NCBI GenBank assembly: GCA_018365815.1
Contig: JAGZJH010000004.1
Location: 19,836-83,835, forward strand
From: Erysipelotrichaceae bacterium
GTDB taxonomy: Bacteria > Bacillota_I > Bacilli_A > Erysipelotrichales > Coprobacillaceae
DNA: 64,000 nt
Reading direction: 5' to 3'
Numbering within the stretch: the stretch's first letter is position 1; each line of letters opens with the position of its first letter. Shown here one piece after another: positions 44,848 to 53,695 of the stretch. The notes under the pieces were generated by a model, which searched no databases, was not told the DNA's origin, and saw nothing but the letters and a program-made list of their open reading frames with translations. Both the position numbers and the translations under genes were made by a program.

Positions 44848-45794
44848 TATCTAGTACCTCCTTTTCCATCAATTGAAATTCTTGGGTCAACAACCATCAT
44901 TAATAAATCTCCTAAAAATACTCCTAATACCCCTAGTACAGAGTATATTAATACAGTAGATTGAATTAATGCATTATCTTGTTTCCCAATTGCATCAACT
45001 AATAAATTTCCCATACCTGGAATTGAATAAAAACGTTCAACTAATAAAGATCCCCCAATTGTCATTAAAAATGAAGCTGGTAAATATTGAACTAAAGGTA
45101 CAAACGCATTTCTTAAAACGTGTTTAGTCATAATTGTTTGATAAGGTAACCCTTTTGCTCTAGCTAACTTAATGTAATCTTTATTTAGTTCATCTACCAT
45201 GTAACGTCTAGTCCATAAAGCATATCCAGCAATTGAACCTAACGACATTGAGATAATTGGTAACACAACCGAAAGTGATTTTGTTTTACTATATAGCGAT
45301 GGTAATTTGAATACACGAGTACCTAACGCTAAGATCAAAGAATAAACAACTAATGGTGGTACTGCGTTAACAAAAATTGTATATACAGTTCCTAAACCAT
45401 CAACTAATTTACCTTTTTTACGTGCTTGTTGCACTCCTAAACCTACCCCTAATACTAAACTAATAACTAATGAAATTAATCCAAAACGAATTGAGATAGG
45501 GAATTTTGACATAATAATATCAGTAATTGGTTTACCAATAGAATATCTAATTGATGTACCAAAATCAAAAGTAATAACTTGCCTATAAAATCTAAATAAT
45601 TGCTCTAAAGGATGGTCTCTTAGACCCATAATAACTAATTGTGCTTCTCTTTGTTGATCAGTTAATTTAAGAAGTTGATCTTCTGTAAAATAGCCTGTCT
45701 CAGGAAGCATTCGTACTAACAAGAATACGATAGTAATAATGAGAAAGACTGTTACAAGTGATTGCAACAATCTTTTCATTGAATACTTTAACAT
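44847..45794 (-). CDS. oppB: oligopeptide ABC transporter permease OppB
   Basis: An N-terminal helix (LLQSLVTVFLIITIVFLLVR) is followed by an extracellular loop and the permease core with LNKDYIKLARAKGLPYQTIM, ERFYSIPGMGNLLVDAIGKQD and FLGDLLMMVVDPRIS. It follows oppA by seven bases. Confidence 0.92.
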   Translation of the reverse strand: MLKYSMKRLLQSLVTVFLIITIVFLLVRMLPETGYFTEDQLLKLTDQQREAQLVIMGLRDHPLEQLFRFYRQVITFDFGTSIRYSIGKPITDIIMSKFPISIRFGLISLVISLVLGVGLGVQQARKKGKLVDGLGTVYTIFVNAVPPLVVYSLILALGTRVFKLPSLYSKTKSLSVVLPIISMSLGSIAGYALWTRRYMVDELNKDYIKLARAKGLPYQTIMTKHVLRNAFVPLVQYLPASFLMTIGGSLLVERFYSIPGMGNLLVDAIGKQDNALIQSTVLIYSVLGVLGVFLGDLLMMVVDPRISIDGKGGTR

Positions 45795-45801
45795 ATTTTA
45801 C

Positions 45802-47649
45802 CTATTTTCTGTTAGGATTTTTTTCCTTAAGAGCTTTCATATCTTCAGCAGTATAGGCTTCTGCTTTTGCTTCCCAATATTTGTATTTTTTATGCGCTGA
45901 ACCATATTTTGGGTTAGGTACAGAATATTGATTTACTTTAGTTACAATCCATTCGTTACCAGCAATTGCATAACCAGGGATAACTAATGCGTGTTCAAGT
46001 GCATAAGCTTCAGCTTCAGCAAATGCCATGTAACGATCATCTAAATCAATAATTTTATTAGCTGCTTCAACCATGTTATTTAATTCAGCTAATTCAGGAC
46101 AATTTTCAGTAGTCATGTGTGAATATGCTGGGTTCATAGTTGCACCATCTAAATCAGTAATTTGGATTAAGAAGTTATATGGATCACCATAGTCAGCTCC
46201 CCAACCATTTCCAAGTAACATTGAATGTTTATTTTCTTTAGTAATTTCTGATGATTTTTGTAAAAAAGTTTGTGGTTCAATTTTAATAAAATCTTCACCT
46301 AAAGCTTTAATATAACCAGCTTTTCTTACTTCGTAAGATTCAACAGAAGTTTGGTTACCTTCTTGATAATATAAGTACATTGTAATAGGGAAAGAAACAC
46401 CTTTTGCACTTAATTCTTCCATTGCTTTAGTTTTATATTCATTGAATTTATTTGCATCTAAGCGAGTAGCAACACCTTCACCTGCATAATCAGCTAAAGG
46501 CCCTACTTTTGTATAATCTGTACCATCAGAAGTTTGACATAGACCTTCTGGTGTAAAAGTATTAACGATTAATTGTGTATAACTATCAGTTGGATCTAAA
46601 CGTTTCATATCTTCTGTGAAATCTAATCCATGATAGAATGCTTTTCTGAAGTTTTCATTACGTACAGCTTTATTCCAATCAGCTGCGCCTGGTAATGATT
46701 CATTTACTGTCCAGTTGAAATATGCACTTGCTGCATAAGGACCTTGTAAACTTTGAATTAATTGTTCGTTTCCACTTGCAATTTCAGTACGAACTTGTTC
46801 TTGAGTTAAAGCTGCTCTATCAACTTCACCTGTTTGGAATAATTCAAACGCTTTATTTGCTGATTCAATCATTAAAACTGTTACTTTATCAAATGAAACG
46901 TTATTAACATCCCAATATTTATCATTTTTAACCATTGTTTTATTAGCACGGTCATTATATTCAGTTAATCTATAACATCCACTATATAAAATATTTTCTG
47001 GAGTTGTACCATATGCTTCACCTTTTTCATTTAAGAAATCAGTTGGAGCTGGATAATAAGAAGCGTAAGTTACGCAAGTATCGAAATATGGAGTTGGAGT
47101 AATCATAGTATATTCTAATGTGTAATCATCAACTGCTTTGATTCCAACTTGTTCCCATAGTTTATCTAATTCTTCTTGAGAAGCAGGTGCTTCTGGATCA
47201 GTTGCTGTGTAGAATTCACTAGCACCTTTAACCATACCAGTGATTTGAGAACTGTTATTTGATCCGTTAGATTGAGTTAAAATATATTTAGCTGCTGTAA
47301 CAAAGTCATGAGCAGTTACATCTGCTACTTCATTACCTGCTTGATCTAACCATTTCATTCCTTTTCTGATATGGAAAGTCCATACAGTAGAATCTTCATT
47401 AGCTTCCCATTTTTCGGCTGCAGAAGCGACAATCTTATTGTTTGAGTCAAATTCTAATAACCCATCTGAGAAGTTTGCCAAAACTTGAATAGTTCTAGCT
47501 TGATAAGTATTTAAGATATTCCATGTTTCAACTTCGTTTGCTTGAAGTTCAGTATCACGGAATTCTGTTAACTTAGAAGAACTATCATTTCCACTACAAC
47601 CTGTTAGCATCATTGCTGCAACTAATAATGATGTTAAAAGTTTTTTCAT
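45802..47649 (-). CDS. oppA: oligopeptide-binding lipoprotein OppA
   Basis: An N-terminal lipoprotein signal peptide ends in a clear lipobox, LTGCSG, with Cys18 as the lipidated residue. The rest is an SBP family 5 peptide-binding protein: WTFHIRKGMKWLDQAGNEVA, NPAYSHMTTENCPELAELNN, and a final EAEAYALEHALVIPGYAI. LspA encoded in this window would process it. It heads the opp operon with a promoter-like TTGACA upstream. Peptide specificity cannot be read from the sequence. Confidence 0.94.
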   Translation of the reverse strand: MKKLLTSLLVAAMMLTGCSGNDSSSKLTEFRDTELQANEVETWNILNTYQARTIQVLANFSDGLLEFDSNNKIVASAAEKWEANEDSTVWTFHIRKGMKWLDQAGNEVADVTAHDFVTAAKYILTQSNGSNNSSQITGMVKGASEFYTATDPEAPASQEELDKLWEQVGIKAVDDYTLEYTMITPTPYFDTCVTYASYYPAPTDFLNEKGEAYGTTPENILYSGCYRLTEYNDRANKTMVKNDKYWDVNNVSFDKVTVLMIESANKAFELFQTGEVDRAALTQEQVRTEIASGNEQLIQSLQGPYAASAYFNWTVNESLPGAADWNKAVRNENFRKAFYHGLDFTEDMKRLDPTDSYTQLIVNTFTPEGLCQTSDGTDYTKVGPLADYAGEGVATRLDANKFNEYKTKAMEELSAKGVSFPITMYLYYQEGNQTSVESYEVRKAGYIKALGEDFIKIEPQTFLQKSSEITKENKHSMLLGNGWGADYGDPYNFLIQITDLDGATMNPAYSHMTTENCPELAELNNMVEAANKIIDLDDRYMAFAEAEAYALEHALVIPGYAIAGNEWIVTKVNQYSVPNPKYGSAHKKYKYWEAKAEAYTAEDMKALKEKNPNRK

Positions 47650-48076
47650 TTTAAATCCCCCTTATTAATATTTTTGTTTTAAGAACCCTCTTTAAAGTTC
47701 TTGCTTTAAGTTTAATCGTAATGTATACAATTGTCAATACTTTTTTAATTTAATTTTAAAATATTTTTGTTTGAATTTGTTTTTTTCATACATAAATATG
47801 TTATTATTTTGATAAATTAGTAAATCACTAAATGATTATACTTTAACAAAAATATAAAATTTGTTTTTTTCCCTATAAAATAAGCGATTTTGTTTTATTT
47901 GTATCTAAATTTCATAAATTCACTTAATCACATAATTGTAAATTTTAATTTTCACTAAATTTAGGATTTACCATTATTATTACCTTTGAATATCTTATTT
48001 TCCTACTTAATTTCATTAACAATGTTTTTATTTTCATTATATGTTAGAATATAATAAAACATTAAAGGAGGACTAT
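47650..48076. other. AT-rich divergent intergenic region between oppA and tmcAL
   Basis: About 430 bases with no supported gene. The left third carries the opp promoter candidate and the right end the tmcAL ribosome-binding site (AAAGGAGG). The middle is very AT-rich with several short T and A runs; no repeat or hairpin stands out. Confidence 0.5.
47709..47737 (-). promoter_or_regulatory. probable promoter of the opp operon
   Basis: On the minus strand a perfect TTGACA (47732-47737) is followed after 17 bases by TAAACT (47709-47714), a partial TATAAT match, about 60 bases before oppA. Confidence 0.5.
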
Positions 48077-49216
48077 ATGAGAATTTGTGGAATTATTGTT
48101 GAGTATAACCCTTTTCATAATGGTCATATTTACCATATTGAACAGGCTAAAAAAATCAGTCAATGTGATATTTTAATTGCTGTAATGTCCGGTCATTTTA
48201 CCCAAAGAGGCGAACCGGCAATTATTAATAAATGGGATCGTACTAAATTTGCATTAGAATATGGGGTTGATTTGGTCATTGAATTGCCTTTTAACTACGC
48301 TTGTCAATCAGCCGACTATTTTGCTTATGGTGCAATGTTTTTATTAAACGCTTTAAAAGTTGATTGTATTGTTTTTGGGAGTGAAGGGAATAATCCTAGC
48401 GAACTAAACGAAATCGCCACAACTATTTTTAATAATGAAGAGCTTTATAATCATTTAGTTAAATCATATATGAAACATGGATTAAGATATCCTAATGCTT
48501 GTAACCAGGCACTAAAAAAAATTACTGATAAACAAATTACACTGCCTAATGATTTATTAGCATTAAGTTATGTCAAAGAGATTGTTAAAAATAAATATCC
48601 AATCACTCCTATTAGCATTCAAAGAACAAATCATTTTCATGATACTACGCTCAATCAAAAAATCAGCAGTGCTACAAGTATTCGTTTGGCAATTAAAAAT
48701 CAAATTGATTCAAGTCACTCGACCCCTATGGCTTCACTGCTTCAAAAAAATCCTATTGATTTAGAGAATTATTTTGATTTATTGTATTATAAACTTAATT
48801 TATCAACTAGATTAGAGGATATTCATTTAGTTGAAGAAGGAATTGAACGTTTAATGATTAAAAAAATAAACGCAGCCACATCTATGGAATGTTTTATTGA
48901 ACTCATGACTTCAAAAAGATATACTGCTTCAAGAATACGACGAACAGTTATTTCCATTTTAATGAATCAAACTCATAGTTTTTATCCTATTGATTACATT
49001 CGTATTTTAGGAATGAATACAAAAGGAAGAAATTATATTCATCAAATAAAAAAAGACTGCCCAGTTAAAATTATCAGTAATTTTGCAAACATTGACAGTC
49101 CTTTATTACAACTTGAACTTAAAGCAACTAAATTATATTGTTACGCCTTACCAATACAAGAACGTCAAAGTTTAATTAAACGTGAGTATCAAGGTTATCC
49201 AATTATCATTAAATAA
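48077..49216 (+). CDS. tmcAL: tRNA(Met) cytidine acetate ligase TmcAL (YlbM)
   Basis: The family uses ATP and acetate to form N4-acetylcytidine at the wobble base of elongator tRNA-Met. The nucleotidyltransferase HxGH motif is in IVEYNPFHNGHIYHIEQAKK, followed by MSGHFTQRGEPAI and SSATSIRLAIK. ATG 48077 is preferred over an upstream in-frame start because AAAGGAGG lies five bases before it. In Bacillus ylbM lies beside ylbN-rpmF; here the opp operon separates them. Confidence 0.92.
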   Translation: MRICGIIVEYNPFHNGHIYHIEQAKKISQCDILIAVMSGHFTQRGEPAIINKWDRTKFALEYGVDLVIELPFNYACQSADYFAYGAMFLLNALKVDCIVFGSEGNNPSELNEIATTIFNNEELYNHLVKSYMKHGLRYPNACNQALKKITDKQITLPNDLLALSYVKEIVKNKYPITPISIQRTNHFHDTTLNQKISSATSIRLAIKNQIDSSHSTPMASLLQKNPIDLENYFDLLYYKLNLSTRLEDIHLVEEGIERLMIKKINAATSMECFIELMTSKRYTASRIRRTVISILMNQTHSFYPIDYIRILGMNTKGRNYIHQIKKDCPVKIISNFANIDSPLLQLELKATKLYCYALPIQERQSLIKREYQGYPIIIK

Positions 49217-49271
49217 GATTTTACATTTCGTATATAAAATAATATAATGAAACAAACAAAGGAGGTCAATT

Positions 49272-50621
49272 ATGTCAATTAAATCATCTACAGCTATTTT
49301 AGCTTGTAAAATATCTTCTTTTATTTTAAAAAAAGGATTTAAAAAAGGAACCAGTTTACCAGGCAAAATCGCTAAAAAAATATGTCCTGATATTATGGCA
49401 TATGTGTCTAAAAATACACGAATTATTTTAATTACCGGAACCAATGGTAAAACCACTTCCACAAGTATGATTTACAATATGGTAAAAGCAGCTAATATCC
49501 CATGTTTTTCAAATGTCAGTGGAGCAAATATGGAATGGGGAATAATTACTTCATTTATCGATCATTATCATTATTTTTCTTCAAGACAACAAATTGCAGT
49601 GATTGAAATTGATGAAGCCAACGTACCCTTAATTTGTCGCTTTGTTAAACCTGAAGTAATTTGTATTACTAATTTATTTAGAGATCAATTAGATCGTTAT
49701 GGTGAAGTTTATACGACATTAGAAAAAATTATGAAAGGTGTTCGTTATCATCAAGATACAACTTTAATTTTAAATGGTGACGAACCATTACTAGGTGGAT
49801 TAGAAGTTTTAAATCCAAAGATTTTTTATGGCTTTAATACGACTAACAACCAAGAAGAGAATGTTGAAACAAATACAGATGCTAAACATTGTATTTTTTG
49901 TCATCACCCTTATGAATATTCATTTGTAACCTATAATCATTTAGGAAAATATCATTGTCCTCATTGTGGATATGAACGTCCCCAATTAAACGATTCCGTC
50001 AATGAAATTATCGAAATGTTGCCTTATGGTTCAACAGTTAAAATCAATGATGAACAGTATCAAATTTCTCAATCTGGGCTTTATAATATTTATAATGCCC
50101 TAACTGCCTATAGCATTGCTTCTTATTTAAAATTACCTAAAACCGTTATTTCTAATGTTTTAGCAACACAAGAATCAAGGTTTGGAAGACAAGAGATGAT
50201 TGATATTGAAGGTCATCAAGTCACAATTTTCTTAGTCAAAAATCCTGCTGGATTTAACCAAACAATTGATACAATTGCTTTAGATAAAGAACCTTTTTCT
50301 TGTTTGTTTATGTTGAATGATAACTATGCTGATGGAACTGATGTATCATGGATTTATGATGTACATTTAGAAAAATTAGCCACTTTATCAATTGAAGAAT
50401 ATTATATTAGTGGTAAACGTGCTTATGATATGGCAGTTCGTTTAAAAGTTGCCACTAATCATACTGATCAACTTCATGTTTTTGACGACTATGACACATT
50501 AACTAAAGCTATTATTAAGTCCACATCAACTCGTATTTATGCTACTTTAACTTATACTGCAATGCTTGATTATCGTCGTTATTTACAAAGTAAAGGCTAT
50601 ATTAAAAATTACTGGAGGTAA
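49272..50621 (+). CDS. murT: lipid II isoglutaminyl synthase subunit MurT
   Basis: MurT with GatD amidates D-Glu of lipid II to D-isoglutamine. The Mur-ligase ATP loop is LITGTNGKTTSTSMIY, and NLFRDQLDRYGEVYTT is also conserved. A four-Cys zinc ribbon (CIFCHHPYEY ... CPHCGYERPQ) is inserted, as known for MurT. The C-terminal DUF1727 domain, which contacts GatD, is present. gatD follows four bases later. The gene has AAAGGAGG. Confidence 0.95.
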   Translation: MSIKSSTAILACKISSFILKKGFKKGTSLPGKIAKKICPDIMAYVSKNTRIILITGTNGKTTSTSMIYNMVKAANIPCFSNVSGANMEWGIITSFIDHYHYFSSRQQIAVIEIDEANVPLICRFVKPEVICITNLFRDQLDRYGEVYTTLEKIMKGVRYHQDTTLILNGDEPLLGGLEVLNPKIFYGFNTTNNQEENVETNTDAKHCIFCHHPYEYSFVTYNHLGKYHCPHCGYERPQLNDSVNEIIEMLPYGSTVKINDEQYQISQSGLYNIYNALTAYSIASYLKLPKTVISNVLATQESRFGRQEMIDIEGHQVTIFLVKNPAGFNQTIDTIALDKEPFSCLFMLNDNYADGTDVSWIYDVHLEKLATLSIEEYYISGKRAYDMAVRLKVATNHTDQLHVFDDYDTLTKAIIKSTSTRIYATLTYTAMLDYRRYLQSKGYIKNYWR

Positions 50622-50625
50622 AATT

Positions 50626-51342
50626 ATGGAACTACATATTTGTCATTTATATCCTGATTTACTAAACTCTTATGGTGATTTAGGCAATATTTTAATTATG
50701 CAATACCGATTACAAAAACGAGGAATAAAAGCTATTATTCATAACATCACAATCGGTGATGAATTTGATCCGGATTTATATGATATTGTTTTTTTTGGTG
50801 GCGGACAAGACTTTGAACAAGGAATTGTTTCTAAAGACTTGAAACAAACTAAACGTGAACAGTTAAAACAATATGTTGAAAACAATAAAGTTTTTATCGC
50901 AATTTGTGGTGGGTATCAATTATTAGGTAAATATTACATTTCGGCTGATGAACAAAAACTTGAAGGATTAGATATTTTAAATATTTATACTGATAAAGGC
51001 TCAAAACGTTCTATTGATAATATCGTCATTCACGATGGTCAAACTTATTATGTTGGCTTTGAAAACCATTCAGGAAAAACTTTTATTAATGATTTAAAAC
51101 CTTTAGGAAAAGTAGTTTATGGATTAGGAAATAATGGTGAAGATGGAACAGAAGGATGTCGTTATAAAAATACTATTGGAACTTATCTTCACGGGCCTCT
51201 ATTTTCTAAAAACCCTGAATTATGTGATGAACTATTAGAAACAGCACTTAGTTTAAAATATGGTCCTATTACATTAGAAAAATTAGATGATACATATGAA
51301 ATAAAAGCAAAAGAAATCATTGTTAATCGTTATCGCAATTGA
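50626..51342 (+). CDS. gatD: lipid II isoglutaminyl synthase glutamine amidotransferase GatD
   Basis: GatD is a class I-like glutaminase that feeds ammonia to MurT. The catalytic Cys is in AICGGYQLLGKYY and the His in TYLHGPLFSKNP. The N-terminal ICHLYPDLLNSYGDLGNILI is typical of GatD. It starts right after murT with a GGAGG site that overlaps the murT end. A strong terminator follows, so murT-gatD is a two-gene operon. Confidence 0.95.
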   Translation: MELHICHLYPDLLNSYGDLGNILIMQYRLQKRGIKAIIHNITIGDEFDPDLYDIVFFGGGQDFEQGIVSKDLKQTKREQLKQYVENNKVFIAICGGYQLLGKYYISADEQKLEGLDILNIYTDKGSKRSIDNIVIHDGQTYYVGFENHSGKTFINDLKPLGKVVYGLGNNGEDGTEGCRYKNTIGTYLHGPLFSKNPELCDELLETALSLKYGPITLEKLDDTYEIKAKEIIVNRYRN

Positions 51343-51380
51343 AAACTTGCAGTCTATTAATTCTAGGCTGCAAGTTTTTT
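51342..51380 (+). terminator. intrinsic terminator of murT-gatD
   Basis: AAACTTGCAG and CTGCAAGTTT pair perfectly around a loop of about 15 bases and are followed by T6. The stem begins at the gatD stop codon. The following 220 bases up to the esterase gene show no supported gene. Confidence 0.88.
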
Positions 51381-51597
51381 ATTCTTTTTTATTTTAGAGT
51401 AAATATAAGAAAAAGAGATTTCATTAATGAATATTTAATACAATCATTTTTGAAATGTCTTATTTTTAATTTTCGTTATCGAGTTAAACCCTTTTTGGAT
51501 GAAAACAATTGTGTAGGTGTTAGATATATAAAATATACTTTTAAATATTTAAATCCTCCACAACCTATCAGTTTTTAAACAGTTTTAATGATTTTTA

Positions 51598-52338
51598 TTA
51601 TTCTATAATTGATTTTAAAAAGTATGGAAATTGGCGTTGCCACCACGGCCAATCATGATTTACATCATACCCCCATAAATCAATCCAAACCGGAATATCC
51701 TTTGCTTCAAACAATTCTTTAATACGATAAATACTTCTTAACATATCGTCTTCCCATGCACCTTGTCCACAACTAATAATAATTGGCATATGACGATATT
51801 TTTCAACAAATGGGTGATCATAACTCATTTTCTCTATATATTTAATTGGCGAATTTTTGTAGACTAATTCATCTACGTAATTATCAAAAAATAAATCAGA
51901 ATCATAATATCCACTCATCGCAATAGTTCCTTTAAAAAGCTCCGGTCTTCTTAACATAAAATTCAAAGCGTGCGTTGCTCCCATGCTACAACCTGTTGTT
52001 AAAATGGGGTCATTAGAATGATTAATTTGATATATCATTGGTACTAATTCATCACAAATGTAATAATACCATTGTTCGTGATTATAAATACGTCTAGCCG
52101 GATCACCATATTGATCTGACCACGATTCACCATCTATACTATCACAACAAAACAATTGAATTTGACCTTCTTCAATAAAAGTAGCCACACTCTCAACCAT
52201 ACCAAAACCTTCAAAATCATAAAAGCGACCGTTTTGAGCAGGGAAAACTAAAATTGGCATTCCCGTATAACCATAAACTTTAAACTCCATATCTCTTTTT
52301 AAGCATTGGCTATATTCTTTAAAATATTCTACTTTCAT
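51598..52338 (-). CDS. esterase-like alpha/beta hydrolase, paired with an ATP-grasp gene
   Basis: The 246-residue protein has the esterase D/putative-esterase fold. The nucleophile Ser118 lies in TTGCSMGATHAL, a catalytic His228 in VNHDWPWWQRQ, and a likely acid in SCGQGAWEDDM (about 196-198). The N-terminal MEFKVYGYTGMPILVFPAQN matches this fold. No signal peptide is present. It follows the ATP-grasp gene by 12 bases on the same strand, so the two probably share a pathway. The substrate is unknown; an acyl or peptidyl ester is an inference. GAGGTGG precedes the ATG. Confidence 0.8.
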   Translation of the reverse strand: MKVEYFKEYSQCLKRDMEFKVYGYTGMPILVFPAQNGRFYDFEGFGMVESVATFIEEGQIQLFCCDSIDGESWSDQYGDPARRIYNHEQWYYYICDELVPMIYQINHSNDPILTTGCSMGATHALNFMLRRPELFKGTIAMSGYYDSDLFFDNYVDELVYKNSPIKYIEKMSYDHPFVEKYRHMPIIISCGQGAWEDDMLRSIYRIKELFEAKDIPVWIDLWGYDVNHDWPWWQRQFPYFLKSIIE

Positions 52339-52350
52339 TTAACCACCTCA

Positions 52351-53535
52351 TTATTCATGAATAAATGCTCTAAATTCTTTAGCATCTTCAAAATCACTAA
52401 ATATTGCTGTATACATTTGATTTCCCATTGCACCTGATAAAACTTCTGGCATTCTTTCAGCCATTTTAATAACATCGTGATATCTTTCCATAATTTCCTC
52501 ATGGCTATGAAGATAGTTCATATGATCTCGTCGACAAACATACATACAAAAATATGGACGATGATTTGGATCATATTGTGGCTTTTCACCTTTCATCATT
52601 TTCGCATAGGCATCATATAAATCAAAATCATTCGCAAAATTTATCATATCTGCTGTATACCCACCAGGAGTACGCATATTAACTTCTAAAGCAATGATTT
52701 CTCCTTTATAACCTAATCCCTCTTTATCTTCTAATAATCTAAAAAATTCAAAATGAAAACAACGCTTATTTGTCGGAAATACTTTCACTGTAGCTCGACC
52801 GACACGTTTTAAATCCTCAGGTATTTCTCTAAGTGAGTAATAAGATAAATGGTCAATATTATTTACAACATCCATAATTGGATTTGGAAACTCATGCGAT
52901 GTTTCAAAAACAATCTCACGATTTTCATCGGCAATACCATCATATGAACAAATCAATCCATTAACATATTCTTCCATAATATATTGAACATCAGGTAAAT
53001 GATTATAAAACTCTACTAACTCAGCATCATTTTTAATTTTATAAGTTTTAGCGGCTCCAACTCCAATATCCGGTTTTACAATGACTGGATAGTTCACCTT
53101 ATCAATAAAATTTCTTGCTTCATCAATATTTTCATTAACTAAATGATAACGAGCAACTTTAACACCTGCTTTTTCATAAAATTTCTTCATTGCTGACTTA
53201 GATTTAAAATCATTTAATTGTTCTACTTTTAAACCTTCAATATTAAAATCAGTTCTTAACTTTGCATCAGTTTCTAACCAATATTCATTATTAGATTCTA
53301 AATAATCAATTCGACCATAATGAAAAATAAAATACCCCATTGCTTTATACACTTGCTCATAATCTTCTAAACTAGGTACATAGTAATATTCTGTAATTGA
53401 ACAAATTAATTCTTTAGAAAGTTCATGATAAGGTGTATCACCCAAAGCTAATACATTAAATCCATTCTTTTTTAAACGATCACAAAAATTCCAATACGTT
53501 TTAGGAAATTGTGGTGATATAAATACAAAATTCAT
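52351..53535 (-). CDS. ATP-grasp ligase of unknown substrate
   Basis: The 394-residue protein has an N-terminal biotin-carboxylase-like fold (FISPQFPKTYWNFCDRLKK). The ATP-grasp domain shows NYPVIVKPDIGVGAAKTYKI (nucleotide Lys), YIMEEYVNGLICSYDG, and the metal-binding IALEVNMRTPGGYTADM. ATP-grasp enzymes join a carboxylate to an amine or thiol through an acyl phosphate. The acceptor cannot be told here. The partner is the esterase gene downstream. GGTGAGAG lies before the ATG. A free-standing peptide or amino-acid ligase is the likeliest broad role. Confidence 0.82.
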   Translation of the reverse strand: MNFVFISPQFPKTYWNFCDRLKKNGFNVLALGDTPYHELSKELICSITEYYYVPSLEDYEQVYKAMGYFIFHYGRIDYLESNNEYWLETDAKLRTDFNIEGLKVEQLNDFKSKSAMKKFYEKAGVKVARYHLVNENIDEARNFIDKVNYPVIVKPDIGVGAAKTYKIKNDAELVEFYNHLPDVQYIMEEYVNGLICSYDGIADENREIVFETSHEFPNPIMDVVNNIDHLSYYSLREIPEDLKRVGRATVKVFPTNKRCFHFEFFRLLEDKEGLGYKGEIIALEVNMRTPGGYTADMINFANDFDLYDAYAKMMKGEKPQYDPNHRPYFCMYVCRRDHMNYLHSHEEIMERYHDVIKMAERMPEVLSGAMGNQMYTAIFSDFEDAKEFRAFIHE

Positions 53536-53666
53536 AAATAATCTCTCACCTTCTTATTTAAGCATATTATATACAAATTACAACAAATAAAAAAGTTTAA
53601 ATAAACTTTTTTTAACAAATTGAAAACGTTTTACTATAAACTTTTCACAAATATAATTGTAAGTGT

Positions 53667-53695
53667 TAAAAAAACTGCAAATTTCTTTGCAGTTT
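53667..53695 (-). terminator. intrinsic terminator of pheST
   Basis: AAACTGCAAA and TTTGCAGTTT pair around a short loop and are followed by T7 on the minus strand, overlapping the pheT stop codon. Confidence 0.9.

Noticed and set aside
47650..48076. Possible small RNA or riboswitch upstream of oppA
   Set aside because: No stable hairpin with a T run or conserved riboswitch core was seen; the region is only AT-rich.
51339..51578. Plus-strand open frame after gatD
   Set aside because: It starts inside the gatD terminator hairpin and its translation shows no domain or periodicity.
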